This document shows, one piece after another, positions 39,901 to 49,194 of a stretch of DNA of 64,000 nucleotides. Position 1 is the first letter of the stretch, and each line of letters opens with the position of its first letter. Origin of the DNA: Owenia fusiformis (lineage: Eukaryota; Annelida; Polychaeta; Sabellida; Oweniidae); NCBI GenBank assembly GCA_903813345.2, contig CAIIXF020000006.1, forward strand, positions 16,000,348-16,064,347, given 5' to 3'. The translations under genes and the position numbers were made by a program. A model generated the notes under the pieces. It had not been told where the DNA came from. It worked only from the letters and a program-made list of their open reading frames with translations, and did no database searches.

Positions 39901-42900
39901 CCAAAATTAACCCCCATAAAAGCAGCAAATAAACACTTTAGATGTGGAGCAGATTTCATTGAAGAGTTGATCCAATTTTAATTTAATATGACCAGAACTC
40001 TCTAAAACATATCTGGGTTCTCCCCAGAATCTAATTGCATGGCGCTCCCCCCTGCTCACTCGTTTTCCCCGCCCTGTTCCCCCCTGCTTGCTTCGCCCGC
40101 CCTGCTTAGCGCCCCGCTACTTCAAAACTTCCGTTCATTATTTTATTCTCCTGGATATTCGACGAAATCACATAAAATTCAAAAAATTTTCAAAAAGTTT
40201 TTCCCGATTTGCCATTCCGAAGGCCGAATCTTAAATGTCTTCTGATTGGCTCAAAACTCATGATTAGTTACGAAATATCCAATCAAATTATCTATTACTA
40301 ATCGTGCGTCATCGACATAATCTGCCCCAGGTTCGGTTCGATCACTTGATTTGACTACGTATGCGCATGCGCCCAAAACATTCTAACCTATCAAAATCGT
40401 TCATTTGATGCGTGCGTTCAGAAAATTAGAAAAAGTTAACAGTTGAACCTGGCGCAGATTACCCCTATACTGCAACGCGGAGTGATATGATCACCGATCA
40501 TCAAAATCGCCAATTTGGAATAAAACAAACATAAAAACGACTAAAACTACAATTTGACAATGAAGTATTATTTTTTATTAATAGTTATTATAATTGCGAA
40601 CGAATTAATGTTCAAATCTTGCTTTTGATGGTTGTCATGATAAAGAAGTTCGACTTCCTTTATGCAGGAAACTTAAAAAAAAAAAATGGGTAAAATTAAA
40701 AAGACTTACCTAAAGAATAGAATGAAAGTAGAAACAGTGGACAGGGTCCTCAACATTATCATAAATGGACCAAGGGAAGAGGTGTTCGATTTTGAGGCAG
40801 CATGGGGGAGGTGGTTTGACATGCACCCCAGAAGATGTAGGGACAGAAGACTTTAAGGAAACACAATGAACAATGAATACTAATGACACTACAAGCATAG
40901 TATCATGTATTGTTAAATAAAAGGTTTTCTAAATGAGAATTGGTGTTTATATAGCGAGCGAAGCGAGCGGCAAAAATTGGCACAAAAATTATGCGAGCGA
41001 AGCGAGCGGCGAAACTTGTTAAAAAATCCCCCCCTGCTATGAAAAAATCCTGGGGAGATCACTGCATATTATTGTTTTTCATTTCTGATCTACACCTTCA
41101 AACAATAAATAAAAGAAATATATAAAAGTGCAAAATATAGAATATACCAATGAGGTATTGCTCACCAAAATATACCAGTAACCAAAACACAAAACAAAAA
41201 AACACTGGGCAGGGCAGTACATCACATTTATATCTTCATTACGTAACATAACATCAGTTTTAACTGCTTTCTAGATGCCTCTTTTACAATCCTACTTAGC
41301 AAAAGTTTAGCATCTGTTGTTCAGCCTATCAACAGTATATTTTATTAGCAGTTTTCTTTTGCACCAAATATAGTTTGCATAAGTAGATTAAAATGTTTAT
41401 TCTTTACATGATTTAGTTAAGGGCTTGAGCCTAGGGGGTTAGTTTCAGCCCATGTCTACTCATATCTTCTACATCACAATGATGAGAATACAAAATGTAG
41501 TTGGTTGTGACTCATAATGCAACATGCTACGAACGCTAATAGAACAAATGATCACATCTACCTGGAGCTTGGATGAGAAAGGCAAGAGCTACTTCCATAC
41601 CAACTTATTATATATTTCCATGATCTCAACATGTTTTTTTCTCAACATGGACTAAATCCACATATCTCAATATTTCATCATTTTAACAGGATAAACAAAT
41701 TTTCAACAGGGTCAGCATATCTATTTTATCAGTTTCAGATACAGCACCCACCCATTATCTAAATCATAATACAGTATCATACAGTAATACCTGTCTTAGT
41801 GAACACTCGTGGACAGTGTCTCTCGTGGATCCCCTTCCTCCCCACATACTCTACTGACTTTTGTATAAATTACCCTCTCTGTAGTAAACATCTACCAACA
41901 CTGAATGTTTTTTCTTGATTTACGGAGATGGGCAACAAAAAGAACTTTATGCCAAATTTGAGCAGGTTTAAGGAAATGTGCCATGGAAAGGTATATTGTA
42001 AGATCATCTTTGCTACTTACCCATTTAGGGGGTCAAGGGCAATAGCACGGGGCTGATCCAAGTTCTGCCAGAACAACACTTTACGTGCTGTACCATCAAG
42101 ATGGCTGACTTCGACACGGTTTGTTTCAGAGTCTGTCCAGTATAGTTTTCGACCCAACCAATCACATGCAAGACCATCAGGAGACACAAGACCTGTAGTG
42201 GCGATGTTGATACTTTGTGATGAGTCATTGATGTATGTACGCTTAATCATCTCTAGTGTGACATCAGTCCAAAAGATGGAGCTCTCTTCATAAAAGAAAT
42301 CAACAGCAGCGGCATCTTCTAAACCACCGATGACCACGGTAGCATTCCCCCGGGGCCTCCCGGGGTCAACCGTGCACACATCACGACGATTTGCATACAA
42401 TAATAGGGGATCGCCTGGAAGTAAAATAATAAAAAGATGAGCTATCTGAATCTGTTTGTGCTCAAAAGTATCTTTCTCAGCCTTATATTGGAGTTTGTAT
42501 GTGGAATAAAGTTTCTAATATACATATGTGATTTCTGGACTTCTCATTCTTACTTGAATCTATCTATGTCAAAAATTGTTCCATATTTCATATCTACAGT
42601 TATTAACAAACCAACTTATTTGAAAACTGGAATATGGGAGTCTAACCACATGGCTAACTAGTTCTTGAAAGGGGTAAATGAATATATTTCAATCAGTATC
42701 ATTTTGAGCTTGCTTGGGAGTGAGACAAAACTCATCTTGAAAATTTTAAGGATTATCGGGAGAACTGCCCTACTGAGCAAGGCATCTATAATTTCCATGT
42801 TTAATTAAAATATTTCATGTTTTCCCCCAAAAAATATCCCGAGCTCTGTAGTAAGACATGTACATGGAGAGATGGATGATTACATGAGATTTATGATGTG

Positions 42901-45900
42901 CTTCAACCTTTCACACCCACAATGCTGAAGAAACATACATAGTTTACACAGACTGATATATTTAGTTGGCACCTTGGCTACTTACTCAACATAACAAATA
43001 CCATTTATGCTAGAAACATTTTTCTGGAAAGTAGAATTTGTTATATTGCACTATTCAGTGTATCTAGAAGTTCTGATAAAATCTATTTACTGTTGTGAAA
43101 CTTTCGTCCCATTTTTTACTTGAAGTGAGGCTTTCTTTCTGGCAAATCAGGCAAATTTTGTTAAAATAATACCTGACTTAGGGAGATGGGCCACTCTAGC
43201 TGGCACCTTACCCTGAGTGCAGAGATTAGTTCTAAACTAACCTCTGAAATTGTCAGACAATTTTAAAGTTTAACAGCCCCACTCATCACACTGCTGGTTG
43301 GTATCATCTTGGCTGGCACACATTTTGAATAAATTTTGCAGCAGGGGTAATATTGTCGAATACACTCCGCAGGTCTAGGCACAAATGTTTTCTGTACCCG
43401 AAACCGAAGAGTTTGGGGGTGTATTTGACGATATTACACCTGCTCTGAGGTCTATGTTACGATTCGAACATGAAAACTCACAAAAATGTTTCAAATATTC
43501 ATTATGGTCTGCCATTACCACGGGCCGCCGTTATGACGTCATACATTAATCGTATTACCAGGGGTGTATTGGGGTATATAACCTGGGTGGAATATTGACT
43601 TTGTTCAAAGTTTATAAAAGGTGTGAATACAGTCATGTTCAAATATCCAATACAGTATATGCGATTATTAAACATCTGAAAATTCTAACCAAGGATATAA
43701 CTGAGAAGATTTAATTATGAAGATGTCTGATTAGATTATATCTTCATGGCATATTAATTAGAGACCTTTGATCCTTCATTAAGTGGACATAAAGTGATGA
43801 GGAGACAGCAGTTAATAGACAGACAATATCCAGCTTGATGTGGACAGCTATAATGATATTATGATTTATGTAGGATATCTTGAGCAAGCTGGTCAAACCT
43901 CATCAGCATCATATGGTGACTAATTCGGGAGTGATTTGGAGAGTTCAGTAAGGGGTTATGATGTCATGAGTTGACTAAAGAAAGATAGTGAGGGACCTGG
44001 TAAGAGATTCATTGCAAGACATATACAAGACATTCAACATGCAGTGTCACTACCTGCCATTTGTCACAGACATCCTACACCAAACGCTGAACACCAACTA
44101 GCGAACACCATGTTGGATATTATAACTGAACAATATGTCACCACCTTGAATTTTGATGACAAGATTTATGCGTCGCCTGCTCGCACAGACAGACACTCAT
44201 CAGCAATTGGAAAAAGTGAGATAAAAATTGCATCTGAATGACATCCCAGACTTCCACTAATATAATAGAACATTTGACAATAGAATAATGTCAGCTTTCC
44301 AGATTGCATCAGCAGACTCAATAATCATAATTGTTTTTATTTTACAACATAAAAACATACAATCAATACAACTCCCACGAACATGTCTAGATTCCATTTT
44401 AATGATCATAATAGTTAAACGAAGAATGTAGGACTGGTGTTATTACTGTAATATAGTAAAATATTTCTCCTTTTCGAAATTGCTTCATTTAGAACACTCC
44501 ATAATGACTTAAGACCTGACTACAATTTGATTATAATGAAGTCATTATTTCTTCACCAAGTGATCTAGTGCATTAGTTGAAATAATTACATTTGGTAATT
44601 TGGACAGTTTCCATGACGATGTAAAGGGAGAATCTAGCTTGGGGCTTAGTTTTCAATTTTTGTAAAAAATGGACTATTAGATCAAAGGCTAAAGTTGTTT
44701 GTCCCTGAGTGGATCATTATTCCTATGAACATCACAATTAATCAGAAGTGTCAGATATTAAAAACTTCTGAAGATATTTAAATTGGATAGGTCACTTGCA
44801 TGTCTGATTGCCATGAACAGTACTAAACAGAAAAATCAAAAATGACCAAGCTTAACAACTGGACTCGACCCATAGAAAAATCTCATAAGAAGCTATATTT
44901 TCAATTCAGAATTTCTAAATGGTTTACTTAACTCATCTTCACAGGTTATGTAAAGAAAATGAAGATGATATATAAACCATGAAAAAATGTAAAAAAAATG
45001 TTTTTAAAGAACATGATGAATTAGTTAGTCTCCAAACGCAAACATGATTTAATATGGCCTTAAAGGGATTTCCAAACTTTTTAATGGGAGTGTATACCAA
45101 TGCTTTAACCACTGACTTAGATGTTGATGATTGCTTTATAAAGATTTCTAATGTACCAGTGTTAAGTTAGGATCAAATTACCATACTATTTCATGATGGG
45201 ATATGATATTAAAATTCAAAGTACCTTCAAAGTTATCACCAATAAAACTGAAAGAAAAACACATAAAAGTTTCATGAAATATAATACTAGGGATAGTCTA
45301 CCAATAAAGCACCTATGATCACAGATGTGAATTATAAATTCCCTAAAACACCTTTAAAAGTGTCCTGGTCTTGATTTATAAGGGTAATAAAATGTCTTTC
45401 AGTGAAAAATGAAAAACCAAAATGTAAGATGTTTATAAAAAATGACATAGAGATATTTTATATTTTAGAGCCAACAGCCCATAAAACAGTCTTACCAAGG
45501 AACTATAAATCACCTACTGGACTTTGCCATTTGACTAATTTGAATTCTACTTCGACATCCTTTCATGTCATGGTTAACCTGTGAAAAATTGTTGCATTTT
45601 TTCTTTTGAATATGAATTATGTGTTTTAAGTTCATTCAAGTATATAAGACATTGTTTTAAAAAAGGTGTTCATTGAAAGCTACAGTAGAATGAAAATTCA
45701 GGAAGAAAGTATAATATTTAGAGGTTATGTCACTATCGTGGCATATATGCCCGAGGTCTCAGTGATATATGGCCCGACCTTGGGAGGGACATTGATCTCT
45801 GAGAACCGAGGGCATATGTGCCACGATAGTGACATAAACGATTTATAACATACCTATGATGATGTAGACTGGTCAGAGAGTACCGTTTTCTTATAGAATT

Positions 45901-48092
45901 GACAAACAAATGGTTTGAAAATGATTGAACTGAGTTAAGAAAAATTGCTCGCGCAATTTTATCTTCGATTGATTGGTTATAACGTCAGCGCCTTGACCAA
46001 TCAGAAAGTTAGCGGGCGCGGGCTTTTCAAAACTGATATTGGCCCGCTGTCTTGTGTACACTTTGCACTATACATCATCATAGGTATGTTATAAAAATAC
46101 TTTTTTTCATGGTATTCAAATGAAATATGAGAAAATTACCCGAATTGAATATATTCTGAGCTTGTGCAGGGAAAAATAAAGCCTAATGTCGTTTTACAAA
46201 TAATAGGCATATTTTTAGAAAATATATCAAAATAGGTATAATTTTTAAAGGAAAGTTTAAAGCCTGGGTCATTGCCCTTGGCTTGCAGTTTATTCAGTCA
46301 AATTAGACAACGAAACCATAAAAACTTAAAATCTGGATCATGAATGACACTTAATGTAAAATCTGGATCATGATATAAGTTTAAAATCGTGATCATGCAA
46401 AGCTAAACCATCAAGATTTACTCAGAAGTGTTTTTATAAACCAACCATCCCAGGCCATATCTCAGCAAGCACTTTACTTCCCAACAATTTCTCCAATTTT
46501 TCTGACAGCAACTCAAGATGTAAGGATATATACCAACAGGTATTTCATCTTAAGAACCCTACTGAGCAAGGGGAATTATTCATGACCTAGTGGTTTAATA
46601 TTTTCTGGAGTAAGAGTTTTGAACCAGGTTGCATGTTCCATGTGTGTATTTAGTAATATACATATATATAGAGCAAACTTCTATGTCATTATGATTATCA
46701 TCATATTTCTTGGGGATCTAAACTGATATATCATTTATATGATATAATTATCAAGTCAATAAAAGATAGAGAAATGTATATAAGATGGCATAATAAATTG
46801 AATCCATTGAGATATTTTTATTAGCATAGTTAGTTACACATATACGCTATTCTTGAAAGATATTTGTACTTACATATAGTAGTAGTACACTAACATTATA
46901 TCAGTATTACACTAATATACTAGAGAATTTCACTTGTATACATCATGCACTGTAAGCAGCTTACACTAACATACAGTCATTTAGGCAATACTACACTGAC
47001 ACAGTCATGCAGTCAGAACATACAGTCATATACATTTAGTACTACACTGATATATAGTTATGCACAATTAATTACACTGATATGTAATCATGCACAAAGT
47101 ATTACACTGATTTATAATTATGTACAGACAGTATTACACTGACATATAGCCATGTACAAAGAAATACACTGACTAATATCACGCACAAACAGTATTACAC
47201 TGACATACAGTCATGTACACATTATTACACTTGTAAATAGTCATGCACAAAGCATTAACACTGACAAATAGGCATGCAAAAAGTACTACATTAACATGCA
47301 GTCATGTACAGAGAGTATTACACTGACATTAAGTCATGTACAGGGAGTTACACGGACTTATAGTTATAGAGTGAGTATTAAAGTGACATGATAGTCATGC
47401 ACACATAATGGAAGTGACACACAGAGTCAAATACAATGTATTGCATTGATATACAATCATTACAAAGTATGACACCAGCACACAGTCATGAGCAAAGTTA
47501 AAGTATTATACTGACACATACTCCATAATTTCACCTTGCATTCTTAATCTTTGAAGCACCCAAGGCATGATTTTGATTGTTTTCAAACTTTGCACAAAAT
47601 ATAGGTCACGTGACCTGTACTTTTTTGAAAGATTTCACAGGTGTATTTTCGAAATCAGGTCGTGAAATCGACAATACAAGCGTATGATTCAAATACATGG
47701 ATTATCATACAGATATATAACATATCTTCGAGTAGAAAATATTTCTATATACAAACCGATTTCGTACACTTTTTTCGATAATTGAACACGCTGGGGAAAT
47801 TTTCAAGATGGCCGGCCTATCAATATCAACTTTTTTCACAAAATAAACGTCCAATTTCTACCACTTAGACACAATCAATTTAGTCCATTTTGTCGATACA
47901 AATAGCTTATGTCTTGAATTTACAAGTACCGTCCCTTTCTCCAAAATAGACACAGGGGAATGTGACGAAATCAACAAAACACATTGATAAACAACGGGGT
48001 GTTTTGATGGAAAGATCAAGAAATTCCATTCACTCACCTTTACATTGGAGGAATACGCTGAGAATGATAAGTATCCTCCTTATAAAACTCAT
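11403..48092 (-). CDS. LRP6: LRP5/6 (arrow) Wnt co-receptor, complete gene
   Basis: LRP5/6 is the single-pass co-receptor that, with Frizzled, receives Wnt and recruits Axin to its phosphorylated tail. I joined 13 coding exons (minus strand): 48092-48038, 42414-42021, 28830-28430, 25557-25426, 25136-24936, 24484-24289, 22531-22281, 21751-21611, 21099-20810, 20629-20403, 20131-19363, 13419-13220 and 12996-11403. All junctions are GT/AG and in phase; the total is 4851 bases, or 1616 residues plus stop. Domains: signal peptide 1-18; propeller 1 to about 280; EGF1 288-325; propeller 2 to 590; EGF2 595-633; propeller 3 to 890; EGF3 898-946; propeller 4 to 1215; EGF4 1223-1259; LDLa 1265-1301, 1304-1339 and 1340-1374; membrane span about 1392-1414; tail 1415-1616 with five PPPSP-type motifs. 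Length and order match human LRP5/LRP6. Non-coding 5' exons are not excluded. Confidence 0.96.
13220..13419 (-). CDS. LRP6: LRP5/6 exon 12: propeller 4
   Basis: 200 bases with no ATG start, between the big intron 11 and exon 13. Encodes [61 protein letters not shown] and PEKG match vertebrate LRP6 well. Acceptor TTACAG, donor GTAAGA. Confidence 0.93.
13616..14860 (+). repeat. Left arm of the 5.6-kb inverted repeat
   Basis: Outer portion (13616-14180) is unique and highly similar to 18620-19198 on the other strand, including CTGAAAGATGCAAAGCCATG. Inner portion (about 14150-14860) holds about four diverged tandem units of about 180 bases. The short ORF near 13987-14181 has a twin at 18633-18827 only because the arms are copies. 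Confidence 0.75.
15003..15522. mobile_element. pogo/Tigger-like non-autonomous element
   Basis: Begins CAGTAAAATCTTTCTAATCT and ends ATATACAGGTTTCACTG, the kind of CAGTGAAACCT ends seen also at 48835-49036. The body contains repeated GTGTTCA-type words (aggtgttcag, gtgttcagattgg) and no ORF. It sits inside the large foldback element. Confidence 0.45.
15590..16500 (+). pseudogene. Decayed ORF of an uncharacterised multicopy invertebrate family
   Basis: Plus-strand conceptual reading needs at least three frame changes and has several stops. Readable blocks in order are: near 15610 [18 protein letters not shown]; near 15967 [19 protein letters not shown]; near 16059 [14 protein letters not shown]; near 16128 RIDFILDS; near 16170 KDSERMRR; near 16225 [14 protein letters not shown]; near 16340 LSGTIGEN; near 16422 STPEEAD. 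From memory, this order resembles a recurrent uncharacterised invertebrate family with an LP-K-x-x-x-F block and an EEAD-T-R-x-x-x-H signature. The biochemical role is unknown to me. It sits in the centre of the inverted-repeat element and may be its cargo. Confidence 0.5.
16752..16774 (+). repeat. Uninterrupted G tract (23 bases)
   Basis: A run of 23 G after CCCGGGC. It could form a G-quadruplex on the plus strand (C-rich in the LRP5/6 pre-mRNA sense). Length is likely polymorphic or uncertain in assembly. Confidence 0.8.
17317..17980. repeat. Inner inverted repeat
   Basis: The segment about 17325-17515 is the reverse complement of about 17790-17980. Matching words include GTATCGCAACAGATTTCAG with CTGAAATCTGTTGCGATAC, and ATGCATTTCCT-type words. 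It abuts the right arm of the large element and may be part of it. Confidence 0.6.
17990..19198 (-). repeat. Right arm of the 5.6-kb inverted repeat
   Basis: Reverse complement of the left arm, with the tandem units at 18000-18640 and the outer unique portion to 19198. It ends only about 165 bases before exon 11 of LRP5/6. Confidence 0.75.
19363..20131 (-). CDS. LRP6: LRP5/6 exon 11: propeller 3, EGF module 3, start of propeller 4
   Basis: 769 bases. Encodes [42 protein letters not shown] and [15 protein letters not shown]. The EGF module (898-946) has an insertion of about 14 residues between LCLAV and CACPTHF compared with vertebrate LRP6. Then [13 protein letters not shown] and [17 protein letters not shown]. 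One blade has YWTV where YWTD is usual. Donor is GTTAGT. Confidence 0.95.
20403..20629 (-). CDS. LRP6: LRP5/6 exon 10: propeller 3
   Basis: 227 bases starting in phase 0 with [19 protein letters not shown], then [36 protein letters not shown], ending LALDPSQA. Acceptor TTTCAG, donor GTAAGT. Confidence 0.95.
20810..21099 (-). CDS. LRP6: LRP5/6 exon 9: EGF module 2 and start of propeller 3
   Basis: 290 bases encoding [32 protein letters not shown], then [18 protein letters not shown] and [11 protein letters not shown]. Ends in phase 0 at donor GTAAGT. Propeller 3 is the part of vertebrate LRP6 that binds Wnt3a-class ligands and DKK1. Confidence 0.95.
21611..21751 (-). CDS. LRP6: LRP5/6 exon 8: end of propeller 2
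   Basis: A 141-base exon with no ATG of its own, found from the phase of its neighbours. It encodes [38 protein letters not shown] and KKEG. It closes the second propeller just before EGF2. Acceptor TTTCAG, donor GTAACC. Confidence 0.93.
22281..22531 (-). CDS. LRP6: LRP5/6 exon 7: propeller 2
   Basis: 251 bases encoding [58 protein letters not shown] and HIFGFSLLG. Reading past the donor GTATGT gives only intron. Phase matches exon 8 through a split glycine codon. Confidence 0.95.
22532..24288. other. LRP5/6 intron 6
   Basis: 1.76 kb between exons 7 and 6. AT-rich. One dispersed-repeat copy lies at 24062-24130; nothing else stands out. Confidence 0.6.
24062..24130 (+). repeat. Dispersed repeat copy (AAGGCATTAACATGCAAAATG family)
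   Basis: Shares GGCATTAACATGCAAAATG, TCACCACCTGCCA and TTGTTACAGA with 57120-57262 and 29268-29385. The hairpin end is missing in this copy. Confidence 0.55.
24289..24484 (-). CDS. LRP6: LRP5/6 exon 6: propeller 2
   Basis: 196 bases encoding [51 protein letters not shown]. Exons 5 and 6 together (397 bases) correspond to what I recall as one exon in vertebrate LRP5, so the intron between them may be a lineage difference; this needs checking. Acceptor TTGTAG, donor GTAAGA. Confidence 0.95.
24936..25136 (-). CDS. LRP6: LRP5/6 exon 5: propeller 2, first blades
   Basis: 201 bases encoding [20 protein letters not shown], then [40 protein letters not shown]. Near-identical to vertebrate LRP5/6 over the [17 protein letters not shown] block. 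Acceptor TTTCAG, donor GTGAGT. Confidence 0.95.
25426..25557 (-). CDS. LRP6: LRP5/6 exon 4: EGF-like module 1
   Basis: 132 bases encoding [29 protein letters not shown] and a last cysteine (RSCADG). This gives the six-cysteine EGF module that follows propeller 1. Acceptor TTTCAG, donor GTGAGA; both junctions interrupt glycine codons. Confidence 0.95.
26440..26530 (+). mobile_element. tRNA-derived SINE or tRNA pseudogene
   Basis: A-box-like CAGCTGAATGG (26449-26459), then GTAGAGGACTC. The B box GGATTCGATCCC (26485-26496) lies about 25 bases further on, a normal tRNA spacing. A T run (26522 onward) could end Pol III transcription. The cloverleaf is imperfect. The flanks carry GTGCT-type repeats on the left and the 108-base tandem repeat on the right, which may be the SINE tail. 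Confidence 0.5.
26593..26917 (+). repeat. Tandem repeat, three 108-base units
   Basis: Units begin GCTTAATATGTCT at 26593, 26701 and 26809 and end with AAAGCACTTCTTAAATGT. Each holds a hairpin with arms ATATGTCT and AGACATAT (weakened in the third unit). The exact 108-base period and low divergence suggest recent amplification. Confidence 0.85.
28430..28830 (-). CDS. LRP6: LRP5/6 exon 3: rest of propeller 1
   Basis: Encodes [71 protein letters not shown] and [16 protein letters not shown]. The WPNG loop (residues 185-188) corresponds to the region of the human LRP5 high-bone-mass change at Gly171, and the glycine is kept. One blade has FWAD in place of YWTD, as in vertebrate homologues. Acceptor TTGCAG, donor GTAGGT. 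Confidence 0.95.
29268..29385 (+). repeat. Dispersed repeat copy with short hairpin end
   Basis: Contains ATGCAAAATATCACCACCTA, TTTGTTACAGATGCCAAA, CACTGAACACTGTCTACAAA and ends in a diverged hairpin ATGTCACCACTTGTGGTAGTG. Same family as 57120-57262. Confidence 0.6.
30013..30655. mobile_element. Mariner/Tc1-type foldback MITE
   Basis: Perfect ends CAGGGTGTCCCGAAAGTATG and CATACTTTCGGGACACCCTG, flanked by TA on both sides (30011-30012 and 30656-30657). The arms continue as a long imperfect inverted repeat of about 250 bases (for example AAAGCTTATCCAAAGTTACA on the left, TGTAACTTTGGATAAGCTTT on the right), leaving a loop of about 130 bases. There is no transposase. A truncated copy is at 51089-51468. 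Confidence 0.85.
39203..39322. repeat. Short foldback element
   Basis: AGTCTAGCTCCAAGACTCTG and CAAAGCTTTGTAGCTAGACT are imperfect inverted arms; both continue through TGACCCCTCCCC or GGGGTAAGGGGTTA. A G run of 10 lies in the loop. No ORF. Confidence 0.5.
40018..41061. mobile_element. Non-autonomous inverted-repeat element, GC-rich ends
   Basis: The ends carry TTCTCCCCAG on the left and CTGGGGAGATC on the right, and a fragment at 696 shares the right end. Near the right end GCGAGCGAAGCGAGCGGC occurs twice. An internal inverted repeat pairs ATAATCTGCCCCAGGTTC (about 40317) with GAACCTGGCGCAGATTA (about 40445), and a GCGCATGCGC word lies between them. The sequence is clearly richer in CpG than the intron around it. 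The Pro/Ser-rich ORF at its left is repeat sequence, not a gene. Confidence 0.55.
41789..41900 (+). repeat. Pogo-like element fragment
   Basis: Starts CAGTAATACCTGTCTTAGTG and continues with GTGAACACTCGTGGACAGTG and TACTCTACTGACTTTTGTAT, paralleling 48835-48980. The right end is missing or too diverged to see. Confidence 0.45.
42021..42414 (-). CDS. LRP6: LRP5/6 exon 2: propeller 1, first blades
   Basis: Acceptor TTCCAG, donor GTAAGT, 394 bases. Encodes [11 protein letters not shown], then [42 protein letters not shown], and ends [12 protein letters not shown]. This is the first half of the propeller that binds Wnt9b-class ligands and sclerostin/DKK in vertebrates. Starts in phase 1 and leaves two bases. 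Confidence 0.95.
43342..43443. repeat. Hairpin element
   Basis: Imperfect arms CAGGGGTAATATTGTCGAAT and rightward partner ending GACGATATTACACCTG, span about 100 bases, with CGAAACCGAAG in the loop. Possibly a MITE end or a palindromic repeat. Confidence 0.5.
43524..43531. promoter_or_regulatory. CRE-like palindrome TGACGTCA
   Basis: A full TGACGTCA CREB/ATF consensus in LRP5/6 intron 1, within a short GC-richer patch (CACGGGCCGCCGTTATGACG). No functional evidence; it may belong to the adjacent repeat. Confidence 0.3.
44025..44155 (+). repeat. Dispersed repeat copy, diverged
   Basis: Shares CATGCAGTGTCACTACCTGC, CCATTTGTCACAGACATCC and ATATGTCACCACC with the copies at 29268 and 57120. The short ORF here is repeat-derived. 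Confidence 0.5.
45722..45841. repeat. Palindromic repeat, 28-base arms
   Basis: TTATGTCACTATCGTGGCAT is matched on the other side by ATGTGCCACGATAGTGACATAA; arms of about 28 bases include GGCATATATGCCC and GGGCATATGTGCC. The loop holds ATATATGGCCCGACC. It is directly adjacent to the hairpin at 45842-46096. Confidence 0.7.
45842..46096. repeat. Second palindromic repeat with CCAAT-like loop
   Basis: Arms TTTATAACATACCTATGATG and CATCATAGGTATGTTATAAA are perfect over 24 bases. The loop contains ATTGGTTATAACGTCAGCGC and GACCAATCAG (CCAAT-box-like words on both strands, an ACGTCA half-CRE) and GCGGGCGCGGGC. It could be a MITE with promoter-like content. Confidence 0.65.
46880..47515 (+). repeat. 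Minisatellite, about 35-38-base unit
   Basis: About 17 diverged units of the type AGTATTACACTGACATAYAG followed by TCATGCACA. Unit spacing varies from about 32 to 40 bases. The plus-strand ORF through it (about 46945-47142) is an artefact of the repeat. Confidence 0.75.
48038..48092 (-). CDS. LRP6: LRP5/6 exon 1: start codon and signal peptide
   Basis: Encodes [18 protein letters not shown] and the first base of G19, followed by donor GTGAGT. The run [12 protein letters not shown] is a short basic-hydrophobic signal peptide. An in-frame TAG 13 codons upstream (48131-48129) shows that this ATG is the first in frame. The junction to exon 2 gives [12 protein letters not shown], matching the conserved start of mature LRP5/6. 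It is too short to stand out as an ORF and was found by matching phase. Confidence 0.88.
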
Positions 48093-48684
48093 CCTAAGTA
48101 TATTTAGGACGTTGGTAGAGCCTGAGGTCTACATCTGAAGACATTAAATTGTATATCCTTGGTGAAAACGTATCCGACATTTTGGTGTTGTTTCAATTTC
48201 CATTTTCTACATTTCTGTCCTTGGTACTACTTTCTCAAGTGGAGTAGATTCATCCGCAAGTGACATCTTGTGAAAATTTATTGATTATCAATATTCTCAT
48301 GCAAAACAACTATTGTTTTCAATTATCCTTTCCAGACAAATCGATATATAATATAATACCCTCAAAACTAGAAATCTCTAAATGATACACGCAAAAGCAC
48401 AGCATTTGTGTCTGGAACTTTATTTATTCGCGCCTGACAGGTTACTTGACAAAAGAGGTGAACAATAGGGCACCTGTCAATAATCAAAGCAAGTGCAAAT
48501 GGGGGTCAAGTAAAGTGGTCAGAAATCTGAGATACAAGTTCATTTTCTCAATAAATCAAATATTATTTGCAATATGAATATTACAACCTTTTCAATTATA
48601 AACTGTTTCATTCATCAAGCATGAATACTTCTTAAGACTCCCAAACTTTTTTTATCCAGATCATAGATAAAAATATAACTAGAT
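48093..48684 (-). promoter_or_regulatory. LRP5/6 5' UTR and probable promoter region
   Basis: Upstream of the LRP5/6 ATG, AT-rich with an in-frame TAG at 48131-48129. No TATA box or initiator can be assigned with confidence, and an additional non-coding 5' exon is possible. Confidence 0.3.
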
Positions 48685-48800
48685 AACAGCAACGCCAAGG
48701 TGTAGCAAATCTCATCGAAGATCCAATGAGTGAAAAACAACACTTCCTCAAAATAGGCACCTTTTTAAATAGCCACCTTTAAAACATGTTGTCAAAAGAA
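48685..48800 (+). repeat. Truncated left end of the 5923-7200 family
   Basis: AACAGCAACGCCAAGGTGTA and AATCTCATCGAAGATCC match the left end of the element at 5923. The internal satellite and right end are absent. Confidence 0.6.
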
Positions 48801-48834
48801 AATACATCCAATCAAAAGTTTCCGGTAGAGTATT

Positions 48835-49036
48835 CAGTGAAACCTGTCTTAATGAACACCTCTCTCTTGTGAACACCACTCTCAAGTGAACTCCTGTGTC
48901 TAGTAAACAACCTTTCTCAGCAAATACTCTATACTATTGACTTCTGTATAAAATTGCCTCACTGTAGTGAACATCTACCTATAGTGAAAACATTTTTTGT
49001 GGCTCCATAGATGTTCACTGTACTCAGGTTTTACTG
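48835..49036. mobile_element. pogo/Tigger-like MITE
   Basis: Ends CAGTGAAACCTG and CAGGTTTTACTG are inverted repeats. TATT lies on both sides (48831-48834 and 49037-49040), compatible with a TA-type duplication. The inside has several TGAACACC/GTGAACA words. No ORF. Confidence 0.65.
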
Positions 49037-49194
49037 TATTTATTTAAAAAAATTCAAATAGAAAGTGTTCAATGGTAGTATTTCATCTCAATTTAATTTG
49101 AAATTTGCCTCATATATTTTGATTTACCATGCATATTTTTAAATCCTGGCTACACCTCTTATATTGTTTGAATCTTTTTGTTACCTTGACCATT

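Larger units (their letters stand above)
28831..42020. other. LRP5/6 intron 2 (13.2 kb)
   Basis: The largest intron. It contains a dispersed repeat (29268), a mariner-type foldback MITE (30013-30655), a hairpin (39203-39322), an inverted-repeat element (40018-41061) and a pogo-like fragment (41789). Between 30656 and 39200 I see only AT-rich sequence, with no exon or structured element on either strand. Confidence 0.55.
42415..48037. other. LRP5/6 intron 1
   Basis: 5.6 kb between signal-peptide exon and exon 2. Holds hairpins at 43342-43443, 45722-45841 and 45842-46096, a dispersed repeat copy at 44025-44155 and a minisatellite at 46880-47515. No coding exons seen. As a first intron it could carry enhancers; the CRE-like site at 43524-43531 is the only named motif I can point to. 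Confidence 0.55.

Noticed and set aside
40039-40245. Pro/Ser-rich plus-strand ORF
   Set aside because: Lies at the end of the inverted-repeat element 40018-41061; low-complexity C-rich repeat sequence.
46945-47142. Plus-strand ORF of 65 codons
   Set aside because: Reads through the minisatellite; periodic peptide is an artefact.
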